Assembly: GCA_035550515.1 (NCBI GenBank) | Contig: DASZOZ010000033.1 | Span: forward strand, 1-64,000 | Reading direction: 5' to 3' | DNA length: 64,000 bases | Source: DATARH01 sp035550515 | GTDB lineage: Bacteria; Pseudomonadota; Alphaproteobacteria; ATCC43930; CGMCC-115725 | Shown: positions 34,170-42,922 of the stretch, piece after piece | Position numbering within the stretch: position 1 is the stretch's first letter | Layout of the letters: the number at the start of each line of letters is the position of its first letter | Translations under genes and position numbers: made by a program | The notes under the pieces: model-generated | Told to the model about the DNA's origin: nothing | The model's input: the letters and a program-made list of their open reading frames with translations, nothing else | Databases searched by the model: none

Positions 34170-35351
34170 ATGTCGCTTTGTCTGCGGGCCGCGCTGGTTG
34201 CGGCGATCCTGCTCGCCGCGGGAGGGAGCCGGCCGGTTGCCGCCGGCGAATTTCCCGATTCGGCCGGACGGATCGTCGTTATCCCCGAACATGTCGGCAA
34301 GGTGATGGCGGCCAGCCCGAGCGCCGAAGTGCTGGTCTATGTGCTGGCGCCGCAAAAACTGATCGGCTGGGCGCGGCGTCCAGCGGGCACCGCGATGCCG
34401 GCGCGCTACGCACGGCTGCCGGTCGTCGGACAGCTGAGCGGTCCCGGCCCGACCGCCACCGCGGCGACGGTGGCCCGGCTGCATCCCGACCTGATCATCG
34501 ATTCCGGCACGGTGACGCCGGAACGGGCCGCTTTTGCCGACCAGATCACCCAGCAGACCGGGGTGCCCTACCTGCTTGTCGACAACAGCTTCGACCGCAC
34601 GCCGACGATGCTGCGGATGGTGGGGCGCGTGCTGGGGGTGCCCGAGCGCGCCGACGACCTCGCCAGCTCCGCGGAGCACGCGATCAATGAGATCCGCGGC
34701 CGGCTGCTGATCCAGTCGGCGACCAAGCGGCCGCGCGTCTATTACGCGCGCGGACCGAACGGGCTCGAGACCGCGGAGCCCGGTTCGGGGGCGGCGGCCT
34801 CGATCGAGGCTGCCGGGGCCATCAATGTCGCGGCCGGCCTCGGCACCGGTCAGCGGGTCGCCGTGACGCCCCAGCAAATCCGCGAGTGGAACCCGGACGT
34901 GATCCTCGTCGAAGACCGCGGCTTCTATTCGCGGATGCTGCGCGACCCGGCCTGGCGCAGCCTGCGCGCGGTGCGCGACAAAAAGGTGGTGCTGGAGCCG
35001 GAGCGGCCCTTCGGCTGGATCGACGACCCGCCCGGCGTCAACCGGCTGGTCGGGTTGTACTGGCTGTCCGGTCTGTTCTATCCGGGCGACTCGCAGGACG
35101 ATCTGCGCGCGCTGATGATCGATTTCTACGACAAGTTCTACGGCATCAAAGTCACCGACGCGCAGGTCGAGGCGGTCGCCAAGACCGCCGGCATCCCGCC
35201 GAGCGACACGCCGCATCTCTCGGCGTTGCCGCCAATGGCCCCGCTGCCGAGCATGGGCGTACCGGGTGCGGTCAACGAGCCGGGACGGCGCGGCACCCTG
35301 CCCAACACGCCGCCGCAGACAACGACGCCTTCCTATATGCTGCCGAAATAA
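34170..35351 (+). CDS. Periplasmic binding protein, iron-siderophore/cobalamin type
   Basis: A 393-residue exported protein. Signal peptide MSLCLRAALVAAILLAAGGS ends around Ala-Ala-Gly at 25. The two-lobed helical-backbone fold is marked by GKVMAASPSAEVLVYVLAPQ, HPDLIIDSGTVTPER and a second-lobe WNPDVILVEDRGFYS. The last 40 residues are Pro/Thr-rich. Relatives bind ferric siderophores, heme or vitamin B12 for ABC importers. No permease or ATPase gene is adjacent, so it is an orphan component. ATG 34170 is chosen over the longer frame starting at 33135, which is an antisense read of the neighbouring gene. Ends in a convergent terminator hairpin. Confidence 0.83.
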   Translation: MSLCLRAALVAAILLAAGGSRPVAAGEFPDSAGRIVVIPEHVGKVMAASPSAEVLVYVLAPQKLIGWARRPAGTAMPARYARLPVVGQLSGPGPTATAATVARLHPDLIIDSGTVTPERAAFADQITQQTGVPYLLVDNSFDRTPTMLRMVGRVLGVPERADDLASSAEHAINEIRGRLLIQSATKRPRVYYARGPNGLETAEPGSGAAASIEAAGAINVAAGLGTGQRVAVTPQQIREWNPDVILVEDRGFYSRMLRDPAWRSLRAVRDKKVVLEPERPFGWIDDPPGVNRLVGLYWLSGLFYPGDSQDDLRALMIDFYDKFYGIKVTDAQVEAVAKTAGIPPSDTPHLSALPPMAPLPSMGVPGAVNEPGRRGTLPNTPPQTTTPSYMLPK

Positions 35352-35352
35352 C

Positions 35353-35387
35353 GGCGCCATCCCCGGATCAAGTCCGAGGATGGCGCC
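35353..35387. terminator. Bidirectional terminator hairpin
   Basis: GGCGCCATCC at 35353-35362 pairs with GGATGGCGCC at 35378-35387, with CCGGA/TCCGA inside the loop. It lies between the stops of two convergent genes, the binding protein and the peroxiredoxin. There is no U-tract on the plus strand, so strength is uncertain. Confidence 0.65.
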
Positions 35388-35407
35388 ACGACGATGAAGT
35401 CTGCGCG

Positions 35408-36067
35408 CTAGCGCGGTTGGTGGACGTAGCGCAGATACGGTTTCACCTCGCGGAAACCGGTCGGGTATTTCTGCTTGGCGTCGTCATTGGACAGTGCGGC
35501 CGAGACGATGACGTCCTCTCCCGGCTTCCAGTTGACCGGCGTCGCCAGCGGGTGCTTGGCGCTGAGTTGCACCGAGTCCAGGATGCGCAACACCTCGTCG
35601 AAATTGCGCCCGGTCGACATCGGATAGGTGAGCATCGCCTTCACCTTCTTGTCCGGGCCGATCACGAAGACCGAGCGGACCGTCGCGTTGGTCGCCGCGG
35701 TGCGGCCCTGCGAGGTGTCCCCGGCCTCGGCCGGCAGCATGTCGTAGAGCTTGGCGACGGTCAGTTCGCTGTCGCCGATCAGCGGGTAGGTGACCGCGTG
35801 ACCCTGGGTCTCCTCGATGTCTTTCTGCCAGCGCGTGTGGTCGCCGACCGGGTCGACGCTGAGGCCGATGATCTTGCAGCCGCGCTTGTCGAATTCCGGC
35901 TTCAGCCCCGCCATGTAGCCGAGCTCGGTGGTGCAAACCGGGGTGAAATCCTTCGGGTGCGAAAACAGGATCGCCCAGCCGTCGCCAATCCAGTCGTGGA
36001 AGTTTATGCGGCCTTGAGTGGTGTCGATGGTAAAGTTGGGCGCTTCGTCATTGATGCGCAGCGACAT
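35408..36067 (-). CDS. 1-Cys peroxiredoxin (Prx6 type)
   Basis: A 219-residue peroxide reductase. The peroxidatic Cys45 is in DFTPVCTTELGYM. The C-terminal extension (VNWKPGEDVIVSAALS and then DDAKQKYPTGFREVKPYL) is the Prx6/AhpC1-Cys signature, and no second redox Cys at the expected AhpC position is seen. It reduces hydrogen or organic peroxides in the cytosol with an unknown electron donor. GGAGG sits before ATG 36067; an in-frame start 60 bp upstream is discarded. Stands alone on the minus strand, upstream of a terminator shared with the binding protein. Confidence 0.92.
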   Translation of the reverse strand: MSLRINDEAPNFTIDTTQGRINFHDWIGDGWAILFSHPKDFTPVCTTELGYMAGLKPEFDKRGCKIIGLSVDPVGDHTRWQKDIEETQGHAVTYPLIGDSELTVAKLYDMLPAEAGDTSQGRTAATNATVRSVFVIGPDKKVKAMLTYPMSTGRNFDEVLRILDSVQLSAKHPLATPVNWKPGEDVIVSAALSNDDAKQKYPTGFREVKPYLRYVHQPR

Positions 36068-36216
36068 GGTGTCCTCCGTTAACGCAGACGGCCGCCGGGG
36101 AACATGGACCTCGAAGATGACCGGCACAAGTCATCTCTCCGGACCCCGCGCCGTGTGGCGTATCTAATTTAGCGGTCTTCGGTCGTCAATAAGACTATAA
36201 CAACGATATTTATATG

Positions 36217-37773
36217 TTATTCTGCCGCCTCTTGCCGCGGCTGGTCCGGGCGCCAGCGCAGCAGCGGTTTGCGCGCCGCGGTCGTCTCGTCGAGGCGGCG
36301 GCGCGGCGTCAGGCGCGGCGCCGCCTGGAAACTTGCCGCGGCGCCGCTCCTGGCGCGGGCGGCGAGCGCGTTGACGGTGTCGGCGAACTGGTCGAGCGCC
36401 GCCTTGCTCTCGGTCTCGGTCGGCTCGATCAGCAGCGCACCGTGCACGACGAGCGGGAAATACATCGTCATCGGGTGGAAGCCTTCGTCGATCAGCGCCT
36501 TGGCGAAATCGAGCGTCGAGACGCCGGTATCCTTGAGGAAACGGTCGTCGAACAGCACCTCGTGCATGCAGCTGCCCGGATAGGATTGGGTCAGCGCGTC
36601 GGCAAGCCGGACGCGCAGGTAGTTGGCGTTGAGCACCGCATCCTCGGCGACCCGACGGAGACCGTCGGCGCCGTGGCTCATCATGTAGCCGAGGGCGCGC
36701 ACGAACATCCCCATCTGGCCATGAAAGCCTTTGAGCCGGCCGATCGTGTCCTTGGCCGCATTTTCGGCATGCTCGGCCAGGTCCAGCCCGTTGTCGCCGT
36801 GCACGACCCACGGCAGTGGCGCATGAGGTGCGAGCGATGCGGCGAGCGCCACCGGCCCGCTGCCCGGCCCGCCGCCGCCATGCGGGGTGGAAAAGGTCTT
36901 GTGCAGGTTGAGATGCAGCGCGTCGATGCCGAGATCGGCCGGCCGCACCCGGCCGACGATCGCGTTGAAATTGGCGCCGTCGCAATAAAAGAAGGCGCCG
37001 GCGTCATGCACCGCGGCGCCGATGTCGAGGATTTCGTCCTCGAACAGCCCGCAGGTGTTGGGGTTGGTCAGCATCAGCGCCGCCACGTCGGGGCCGAGCT
37101 TTGCCTTCAACGCCGCGAGGTCGACCCGGCCGCGCGGGTTGTTGGGGATCGGGTCGATCGCATAGCCGCAGATCGCCGCCGTCGCCGGGTTGGTGCCGTG
37201 CGCCGATTCCGGCACCAGGATGCGCTTGCGCGCATCGCCGCGCGCGGTCAGCGCGGCGCGGATGGTCATCATGCCGCACAGCTCGCCATGCGCCCCCGCG
37301 GCCGGCGACAGCGCCATCGCCGGCATCCCGGTCAGCCGCTTTAGCCAATGCGCGAGCGTGTCGATCAGCTCCAGCGCGCCGCGGACCGTCGAGACCGGCT
37401 GCAGCGGATGGATGTCGGCGAAGCCAGGCAGCCGCGCCAGTTTCTCGTTCAGCCGCGGGTTGTGCTTCATGGTGCACGAGCCGAGCGGGTAGAGCCCGCT
37501 GTCGATCGCATAGTTCTTTTGCGACAGCCGCGTGTAATGGCGCACCACCTGCGGCTCGCTGAGCCCCGGCAGGCCGATCGGGCCGCGGCGTTCGAGGCCG
37601 CCGAGGCGCATGCGGTGCGCCGGCGGCTCCGGCAGGTCGACGCCGCAATGACCCGGCGAATCCTGCTCGAAAATCAGCGCTTCCTCGATCTGCAGACCGC
37701 GGTTGCCGGTAAAGGTCGCGCTTTCCGCCGCGGTCTCGAAATGGCGGCTCAGGGCCTGGCTCCAGCCGGTCAT
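36217..37773 (-). CDS. gcvPB: Glycine dehydrogenase (decarboxylating) subunit 2
   Basis: A 518-residue PLP subunit of the split P-protein. The PLP Lys is Lys292 in LHLNLHKTFSTPHGGGGP, and the substrate-binding SAHGTNPATAA segment is intact. It decarboxylates glycine and passes the aminomethyl group to the lipoyl arm of GcvH. Its ATG overlaps the TGA of gcvPA by four bases (ATGA, 37770-37773), so the two subunits are made together. Split P-proteins are typical of many bacteria; here they follow gcvT and gcvH. The gene is the last in the operon; downstream 36190-36216 is unusually AT-rich. Confidence 0.95.
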   Translation of the reverse strand: MTGWSQALSRHFETAAESATFTGNRGLQIEEALIFEQDSPGHCGVDLPEPPAHRMRLGGLERRGPIGLPGLSEPQVVRHYTRLSQKNYAIDSGLYPLGSCTMKHNPRLNEKLARLPGFADIHPLQPVSTVRGALELIDTLAHWLKRLTGMPAMALSPAAGAHGELCGMMTIRAALTARGDARKRILVPESAHGTNPATAAICGYAIDPIPNNPRGRVDLAALKAKLGPDVAALMLTNPNTCGLFEDEILDIGAAVHDAGAFFYCDGANFNAIVGRVRPADLGIDALHLNLHKTFSTPHGGGGPGSGPVALAASLAPHAPLPWVVHGDNGLDLAEHAENAAKDTIGRLKGFHGQMGMFVRALGYMMSHGADGLRRVAEDAVLNANYLRVRLADALTQSYPGSCMHEVLFDDRFLKDTGVSTLDFAKALIDEGFHPMTMYFPLVVHGALLIEPTETESKAALDQFADTVNALAARARSGAAASFQAAPRLTPRRRLDETTAARKPLLRWRPDQPRQEAAE

Positions 37774-39110
37774 CGCAGGACCTCCGTCAGCGCCGCGGCG
37801 TATGCATCGATGTCTTCCGCGGTCGCGGTCTCGGTCGCGGCGACCAGCAGCAAATCCGCGAGGTCGTCGCGTTCCGGATAGAAACGGCTGGCGGCGACGC
37901 CGCCGAGCACGCCCTTCCCGGCCAGCGCCTCGACCGCCTGGGCGGCGGGGATGGGCAGGCGCAACGAGAATTCGTTGAAGAAGGCGTCGTTGACCAGCCG
38001 CACCCCCCGGATGCCGGAAAGCCGGTCGGCCAAGGTGCAGGCGGCGGCGTGGTTGAGCCGCGCGAGCCGCGTCAGCCCCGCCTCGCCGAGCAGCGCCAGG
38101 TGGATCGAGAAGGCGAGCGCGCAGAGCCCGGAATTCGTACAGATATTGCTGGTCGCCTTCTCGCGCCGGATGTGCTGCTCGCGGGTCGACAGGGTCAGCA
38201 CCCAGCCGCGCCGGCCGTCGGCGTCGGTGGTCTGTCCGGCCAGCCGGCCCGGCATTTGCCGCACATGCCGTTCGCGCGCCGCGAACAGACCGACATAGGG
38301 GCCACCGAAATTGAGCGCGTTGCCGAGCGACTGCCCCTCGGCCGCGACAATGTCGGCCCCCATGTCGCCGGGAGGCTGCACCGCGCCCAGCGAGACGATC
38401 TCGTTGACCGCCACCACCAGCAGCGCGCCGGCCTCGCGGCAGCGCGCCGCCAGCGCCGAGCCGTCGTGCAGCTCGCCGAAGAAATCCGGGTACTGCACGA
38501 CCACGCAGGCGGTGTCGCCGTCGATGTCGATCGGGTCGGCATGGCCCGGGTTCGGCCGCAGGGCCACGACCTCCAGCCCCGAAAACTGGGCATAGGTCCG
38601 GCAGACCGCGCAGTAATGCGGGTGCAGCGCGCCGGAGAGGATCGCCTTGGGCCGCCGGGTGATACGGTGTGCCATCGCCACCGCCTCGGCGCAGGCGGTG
38701 GCGCCGTCATAGAGCGAGGCGTTGGCGACCTCCATGCCGGTCAGCAGCGCGACCTGGGTCTGGAACTCGAACAGATACTGCAGCGTGCCTTGCGCCAGCT
38801 CGGGCTGGTAGGGCGTGTAGGAAGTCAGGAACTCGCCGCGCTGGATCAGATGATCGACCGCCGCCGGCACGTGGTGGCGATAGGCGCCGCCGCCGATAAA
38901 GAACGGCACCGAGCCGGCCGGCACATTCTTCGCCGCCATTCTGGCGATCGCGCGCTCGACTTCGAGCTCGCCCTGCGCCGTCGGCAAGTCGACAAGACCC
39001 GGCAGCCGCGCCGCCGGCGGCACATCGGCGAACAGGTCGTCGATCGACGCGGCACCGATCGACGCCAGCATTTGCACCCGGTCGGCGGGCGTCAGCGGCA
39101 GATAGCGCAT
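37770..39110 (-). CDS. gcvPA: Glycine dehydrogenase (decarboxylating) subunit 1
   Basis: A 446-residue subunit 1 of the split glycine decarboxylase P-protein. It opens with MRYLPLTPADRVQML and shows FIGGGAYRHHVPAAVDHL, TSYTPYQPELAQGTLQ and KATSNICTNSGLCALA, all diagnostic of GcvPA. It lacks the PLP Lys, which is supplied by GcvPB. The ATG overlaps the gcvH stop by four bases (ATGA at 39107-39110 region) and its own stop overlaps the gcvPB start, giving a tightly coupled series. Works in the cytosol with GcvH, GcvT and dihydrolipoamide dehydrogenase. Confidence 0.95.
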   Translation of the reverse strand: MRYLPLTPADRVQMLASIGAASIDDLFADVPPAARLPGLVDLPTAQGELEVERAIARMAAKNVPAGSVPFFIGGGAYRHHVPAAVDHLIQRGEFLTSYTPYQPELAQGTLQYLFEFQTQVALLTGMEVANASLYDGATACAEAVAMAHRITRRPKAILSGALHPHYCAVCRTYAQFSGLEVVALRPNPGHADPIDIDGDTACVVVQYPDFFGELHDGSALAARCREAGALLVVAVNEIVSLGAVQPPGDMGADIVAAEGQSLGNALNFGGPYVGLFAARERHVRQMPGRLAGQTTDADGRRGWVLTLSTREQHIRREKATSNICTNSGLCALAFSIHLALLGEAGLTRLARLNHAAACTLADRLSGIRGVRLVNDAFFNEFSLRLPIPAAQAVEALAGKGVLGGVAASRFYPERDDLADLLLVAATETATAEDIDAYAAALTEVLR

Positions 39111-39487
39111 CAGCCCTGCTCCGCGACAAAGGCCTGGTACGCGGCCTCGTCCATCAGCCCGTCGAGCTGCTTCGGGTCGTCGAGCTTGACGGTGAGAAAC
39201 CAGCCGTCGCCCATCGGGTCGGCATTGACCTTCGCCGGGTCGTCGGCGATCACGGCATTGACCGCGACCACCTCGCCGGACACTGGCGCATAGACCTCGC
39301 TCGCCGCCTTGGCCGATTCGACGACCGCAGCCTCCTTGCCGGCCTGGACCCGCGTCCCCGCCGCCGGCAGCTCGACATAGACGATGTCGCCCAGCTGCTG
39401 CTGCGCATAATCGGTGATGCCAATGACGGCGGTGTCGCCGTCCTGGCGGATCCATTCATGGTCCTTGGTGAAACGCAGCGTCGGCAT
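39110..39487 (-). CDS. gcvH: Glycine cleavage H protein
   Basis: A 125-residue lipoyl carrier. The lipoylation site is Lys60 in AAVVESAKAASEVYAPVS. The start MPTLRFTKDHEWIRQDGDTA and the DPKQLDGLMDEAAYQAF end are standard, and length is normal. It shuttles the aminomethyl group between the P, T and L proteins. It starts 11 bp after the gcvT stop and overlaps gcvPA by four bases. Lipoate ligation must come from elsewhere, as no lipA/lipB/lplA is nearby. Confidence 0.96.
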   Translation of the reverse strand: MPTLRFTKDHEWIRQDGDTAVIGITDYAQQQLGDIVYVELPAAGTRVQAGKEAAVVESAKAASEVYAPVSGEVVAVNAVIADDPAKVNADPMGDGWFLTVKLDDPKQLDGLMDEAAYQAFVAEQG

Positions 39488-39498
39488 AAGGGCGGCTC

Positions 39499-40602
39499 CT
39501 ATGGGGCGCGGTAATAGCGGGTGGGGACAAACGGCAGCGGCGCGATGCGGGCCGGGCGGGCGACATCGCGCACCACCACCGACAGCGCGGTGCCGGGCTC
39601 GGCCTGGGCGCGGTCGACATAGCCCATCGCGACCGGCGCGTTGAGCGTCGGGCTGAAGCCGCCGCTGGTCACCGTGCCGATCGGCTTGCCGGCGGCGTCG
39701 ATGACGGCGCTGCCCTCGCGCGCCGGGGCGCGGCCGTCGGGCCGAATGCCGACGCGGCGGCGCGGCGGCGGCTCGCTCAGCTCGCGGAGAACCCGTGCGG
39801 CGCCGGGAAAGCCGCCGCCGGTGCGGCGGCGCTTGCCGATCGTCCAGGCGAGACCGGCCGCGGCCGGGGTGGTGGTCTCGTCGATGTCGTGGCCGTAGAG
39901 GCAAAGCCCGGCTTCGAGGCGCAGCGTGTCGCGCGCGCCAAGGCCGATCGGCGCCACTTCCGGCTCGGCCAGCAATTGCTCGGCGAATTCGGCCGCACGG
40001 GCGCCGGCCAGCGAAATCTCGAACCCGTCCTCACCGGTATAGCCGGAGCGGGTGACGAACAGCTCGCCGACCTGCGCGCAGGAGAGGAACGGCATCGTCG
40101 CGACGCCGGGCGCAAAGCGGCTCAGCACCGCCGCCGCCTCCGGTCCCTGCAAGGCGAGCAGGGCGAGGTCCTCGTGCAGCTCGACGCCGGCTGCCGGTCC
40201 GAGCCGCGCGCGCAGATGCGCGACGTCGCCGTCCTTGGTCGCGGCGTTGACCACCAGCCGCAGCGCCCCGCCGACATTCAGCGCCATCAGGTCGTCGATG
40301 ATGCCGCCCCGGTCGTTGAGCAGCAGCGTGTAGCGCATGCGCCCGTCGGGCAGCGCGACGATATCGCTCGGCACCAGCGCTTCGAGCATCGCCGCGGTCA
40401 CGCCGTGCAGCGCCACCTGGCCCATATGCGAGACGTCGAACAACCCGGCCTTGGCGCGGGTGTGCAGGTGCTCGGCGATGATGCCGGTCGGATATTGCAC
40501 CGGCATCGCGTAGCCGGCAAACGGCACCATTTTCGCGCCGCGTGCGACATGCAGCGCGTAAAGCGGCGTCTTGCGCAGATTGGCCGAATCGTCCGACACC
40601 AC
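39499..40602 (-). CDS. gcvT: Aminomethyltransferase (glycine cleavage T protein)
   Basis: A 367-residue folate-dependent aminomethyltransferase. KTPLYALHVARGAKMVPFAG and GLFDVSHMGQVALHG are the family opening, and GLGARDTLRLEAGLCLYGHD is the conserved GARD(T/S)LRLE motif. It transfers a methylene group to tetrahydrofolate and releases ammonia. A GTG at 40602 is chosen because GGGGAGG (40608-40614) sits five bases upstream; GTG at 40599 is possible. An upstream in-frame TTG at 40638 would run into the riboswitch and is rejected. First gene of gcvTHPAPB, directly behind the glycine riboswitch. Confidence 0.93.
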   Translation of the reverse strand: MVSDDSANLRKTPLYALHVARGAKMVPFAGYAMPVQYPTGIIAEHLHTRAKAGLFDVSHMGQVALHGVTAAMLEALVPSDIVALPDGRMRYTLLLNDRGGIIDDLMALNVGGALRLVVNAATKDGDVAHLRARLGPAAGVELHEDLALLALQGPEAAAVLSRFAPGVATMPFLSCAQVGELFVTRSGYTGEDGFEISLAGARAAEFAEQLLAEPEVAPIGLGARDTLRLEAGLCLYGHDIDETTTPAAAGLAWTIGKRRRTGGGFPGAARVLRELSEPPPRRRVGIRPDGRAPAREGSAVIDAAGKPIGTVTSGGFSPTLNAPVAMGYVDRAQAEPGTALSVVVRDVARPARIAPLPFVPTRYYRAP

Positions 40603-40644
40603 GGGCACCTCCCCATCGGCGGCGCACGGCGCCGCCAAGAGATG

Positions 40645-40850
40645 CCCCCTCTGTCGTTTCCCCTGAGAGATTCACCGGCCTTGATGGAGGCGCGGCTTAC
40701 TCCTTCGGTGAGCGGCGCGCCGTCCCGGCGTGACCGCTGCTTTCCAGAGCGCCCTTACGTCCGCAGTCCTTTTGCCTGAGAGTTTCCGGGGCGGTTGCTC
40801 CTTCGGCGCCGCACCATCCCCATCATCCTTGGGCGGCGCGGCCTCTCCTG
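40645..40850 (-). ncRNA. Glycine riboswitch, tandem aptamers
   Basis: On the minus strand, upstream of gcvT. First aptamer (about 40850-40765): GGAGAGG..., GCCGAAGGAGCAA and CTCTCAGGCAAAAGGACTGC, the canonical glycine aptamer end. Second aptamer (about 40755-40648): CTCTGGAAAGC, ACCGAAGGAGTAAGCC and ATCTCTCAGGGGAAACGACA. Both conserved GAAGGAG and CTCTCAGG-x-AAA blocks are intact. Glycine binding normally turns the gcv operon on. The 3' end lies about 30 bases before the gcvT ribosome site, so translational or transcriptional control is possible; no clear intrinsic terminator is seen. Confidence 0.93.
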
Positions 40851-40932
40851 CGGGCGTGCATACGGCCGGGCTTGTTTAGCATCGCGCGCGACGCGAGGCC
40901 AGCCGTAATCCCCAGGGCATTCCCAGGCGGCG

Positions 40933-41499
40933 CTAACGCCCGCGGTAGTTCTTGTAGAACTGGATCGCCTGCGGGCTTTCCTGAAAGCCGGCGGTGATGT
41001 TGAGGTCGGCGATCGGGCGTCCGGCCGTCGGGAAGACGACCTCGACGTGGTCGTTGACTCCGCCGCGTTTGGCACGGTCGGGGATGGAGACGCGCACCCC
41101 GAACGATTTCTTGCCGAGCACCGTCTGATCGCTCGCGGTCAGCGAGACGAAGTAGGTCAGGTCGACGTCGTTGCCCTGCGCCGCCGGCCCGCGTTCGGCG
41201 GCGATGACGTTGTCGAGAGACACGCGCAACGTGGCGCCGTTGACCTGGCAGCTCGCCGAGATGTCGCTGTAGATGCCGTAAAACATCACGTCGATCGGCC
41301 GAATCTCGGCCCCCGTTCCGGGCCGGAACACCGCGGTATTGGCGAGCGGCCGCAGGATCACCGCGATCGGACAGGCGGGCGCGGCCGGCTGGCCCTCGGA
41401 CTTTTTGCCGACAAACGGGATATAGCTGCAGCTCGCCAGGACGGCCAAGCCCATCGCCGCGAGCAGCGCCGCAGCGCTGCGATACCATCCGGTCGACAA
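40933..41499 (-). CDS. Putative lipoprotein of unknown function
   Basis: A 188-residue protein. It starts with a short charged segment and hydrophobic stretch ending in a lipobox: AALLAAMGLAVLASC, where the Cys is the lipidation site (Leu-Ala-Ser-Cys). The mature part begins with Lys/Ser/Pro-rich sequence then a beta-rich domain (IAVILRPLANTAVF, GAEIRPIDVMFYGIYSDI). Start is a TTG at 41499; the only ATG (within the signal peptide) would remove the charged N-region. No recognised family. It stands between the glycine riboswitch and the CDGSH gene and is probably its own unit or co-transcribed with the latter. Confidence 0.7.
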   Translation of the reverse strand: MSTGWYRSAAALLAAMGLAVLASCSYIPFVGKKSEGQPAAPACPIAVILRPLANTAVFRPGTGAEIRPIDVMFYGIYSDISASCQVNGATLRVSLDNVIAAERGPAAQGNDVDLTYFVSLTASDQTVLGKKSFGVRVSIPDRAKRGGVNDHVEVVFPTAGRPIADLNITAGFQESPQAIQFYKNYRGR

Positions 41500-41514
41500 A
41501 ATGGCGTGCTCGAT

Positions 41515-41562
41515 CTAGAGGCGGTTGTGGCTAGAGGCGGTTGTGGCTAGAGGCGGTTGTGG
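41515..41562. repeat. 16-bp tandem repeat x3 over the CDGSH stop codon
   Basis: Three exact units of CTAGAGGCGGTTGTGG at 41515, 41531 and 41547. On the minus strand the third unit encodes His-Asn-Arg-Leu and the TAG stop (41547-41549) of the CDGSH protein; the other two are identical copies just beyond the stop. Each copy would recreate the same C-terminus in one of the other frames. Confidence 0.97.
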
Positions 41563-41786
41563 GTTCCGTCGCAGAGCGGCGACTTGCCGGTCGCCTTGCA
41601 GCCGCAGAACCAGACCTGCCCCGTCTTGTCCGCCTCGTACATCAGCGGCGTCAGCCCGGTGCCCTTGTGCGAGCCGTCGCAAAACGGCTGTCCCTTGCTG
41701 CGGCCGCAGGCGCACCAGAAGTATTTCTTGCCGGCTTCGACGGCGATGCCGTACGGCGCCTTTTGCGCTGGGATCGGAGCGTCCAT
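41547..41786 (-). CDS. Dual CDGSH iron-sulfur domain protein
   Basis: A 79-residue protein with two CDGSH motifs. The first is Cys25, Cys27, Cys36, His40 (CACGRSKGQPFCDGSH); the second is Cys61, Cys63, Cys72, His76 (CGCKATGKSPLCDGTH). Each pattern (C-x-C-x2-S/T-x3-P-x-C-D-G-S/T-H) should bind a redox-active [2Fe-2S] cluster with three Cys and one His. Bacterial tandem-CDGSH proteins of this size are known, with roles in electron transfer or cluster delivery that are not settled. The start ATG 41786 is chosen; an upstream frame adds 53 non-homologous residues. Last codons are tandemly duplicated. Confidence 0.93.
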   Translation of the reverse strand: MDAPIPAQKAPYGIAVEAGKKYFWCACGRSKGQPFCDGSHKGTGLTPLMYEADKTGQVWFCGCKATGKSPLCDGTHNRL

Positions 41787-41956
41787 CTTTCTTCCCCACC
41801 GTCGCCCTTGTACTGTCCGCGCGGTCCGCGCGGCCTCCCCATCGATTGCGAGATCAGGGCCGGTCGGACTGTATGCGAGGCTCGCCCGCCAGACAAGCCG
41901 GGTCGGGACAAGCATAATTCGCGGCGTTAACCCCTGGCGGAGCAACTGGCGCGCGC

Positions 41957-42922
41957 ATGGCGGTCTACACGGAAATCGGTGACGACGAGCTGCGCGATTT
42001 CGTCGCCGCCTACGACATCGGCGAGGTGCTGTCGTGCAAGGGCATCGCCGAGGGGGTCGAGAACTCCAATTACCTGCTCGCCACCGGACGCGGCTCGTTC
42101 ATCCTGACGCTTTACGAAAAGCGCGTGTCGCCGGGCGATTTGCCGTTCTTTATCGCGCTGATGGACCATCTGGCGCATCACGGCGTCGCCTGCCCGACGC
42201 CGGTGCGCGCCAGGGACGGTGCGGCGCTGCGCGAGCTGTGCGGCCGGCCGGCGGCGATCGTCACCTTTCTCAACGGCATGTGGCCGCGCCGCATCGAGCC
42301 GTTCCATTGCGCCGGCGTCGGTGCCGCGTTGGCGCGGCTGCACAAGGCCGGCGCCTCGTTCGCGATGACCCGGGCGAACGACCTGGGGCCCGGCGGCTGG
42401 CACCGGCTCTATGTCGCCTGTGCGTCGCGCGCCGACGAGGTGCAGGCGGGGCTCGCCGCCGAACTGCACGACGAGCTCGAGGCGATCGACCTCGCCTGGC
42501 CGCAACACCTGCCGAGCGGCGTGATCCATGCGGACCTCTTTCCCGACAACGTGTTCTTTCGCGATCACGCGCTGTCGGGGCTGATCGACTTCTATTTCGC
42601 CTGCACCGACGCCTTCGCCTACGACCTGGCGATCTGCATCAACGCCTGGTGCTTCGAGGCGGACGGCGACTTCAACATCACCAAGGCGCGGCTGCTGGTC
42701 CGTCATTACCGCGCCGAGCGGCCGCTGTCGGCGGAAGAGGTTGCGGCGCTGCCGCTGCTCGCGCGCGGCAGCGCGCTGCGCTTCCTGCTGACCCGGCTCT
42801 ATGACTGGCTGAACCAGACCCAGGGCGCGCTGGTCCGGCCGAAGGACCCGCTCGAATATCTGCGCAAGCTGCGCTTTCACCGCGGCATCGGCAACCCGGC
42901 CGGCTATGGCATCGACGCCTGA
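41957..42922 (+). CDS. thrB: Homoserine kinase, APH-fold type
   Basis: A 321-residue kinase of the aminoglycoside-phosphotransferase fold. It begins MAVYTEIGDDELRDFVAAYD and has GIAEGVENSNYLLATGRGSF, then the catalytic loop SGVIHADLFPDNVFF (H-x-D-x4-N) and the metal-binding LIDFYFACTDAFAYDLA (D-F). This is the alphaproteobacterial ThrB, unrelated to the GHMP-type enzyme of enterics. It phosphorylates homoserine on the way to threonine. It overlaps rnhA by 17 bp (start ATG at 42906 lies within its last codons), a well-known pairing in alphaproteobacteria. Divergent from the CDGSH gene. Confidence 0.95.
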   Translation: MAVYTEIGDDELRDFVAAYDIGEVLSCKGIAEGVENSNYLLATGRGSFILTLYEKRVSPGDLPFFIALMDHLAHHGVACPTPVRARDGAALRELCGRPAAIVTFLNGMWPRRIEPFHCAGVGAALARLHKAGASFAMTRANDLGPGGWHRLYVACASRADEVQAGLAAELHDELEAIDLAWPQHLPSGVIHADLFPDNVFFRDHALSGLIDFYFACTDAFAYDLAICINAWCFEADGDFNITKARLLVRHYRAERPLSAEEVAALPLLARGSALRFLLTRLYDWLNQTQGALVRPKDPLEYLRKLRFHRGIGNPAGYGIDA

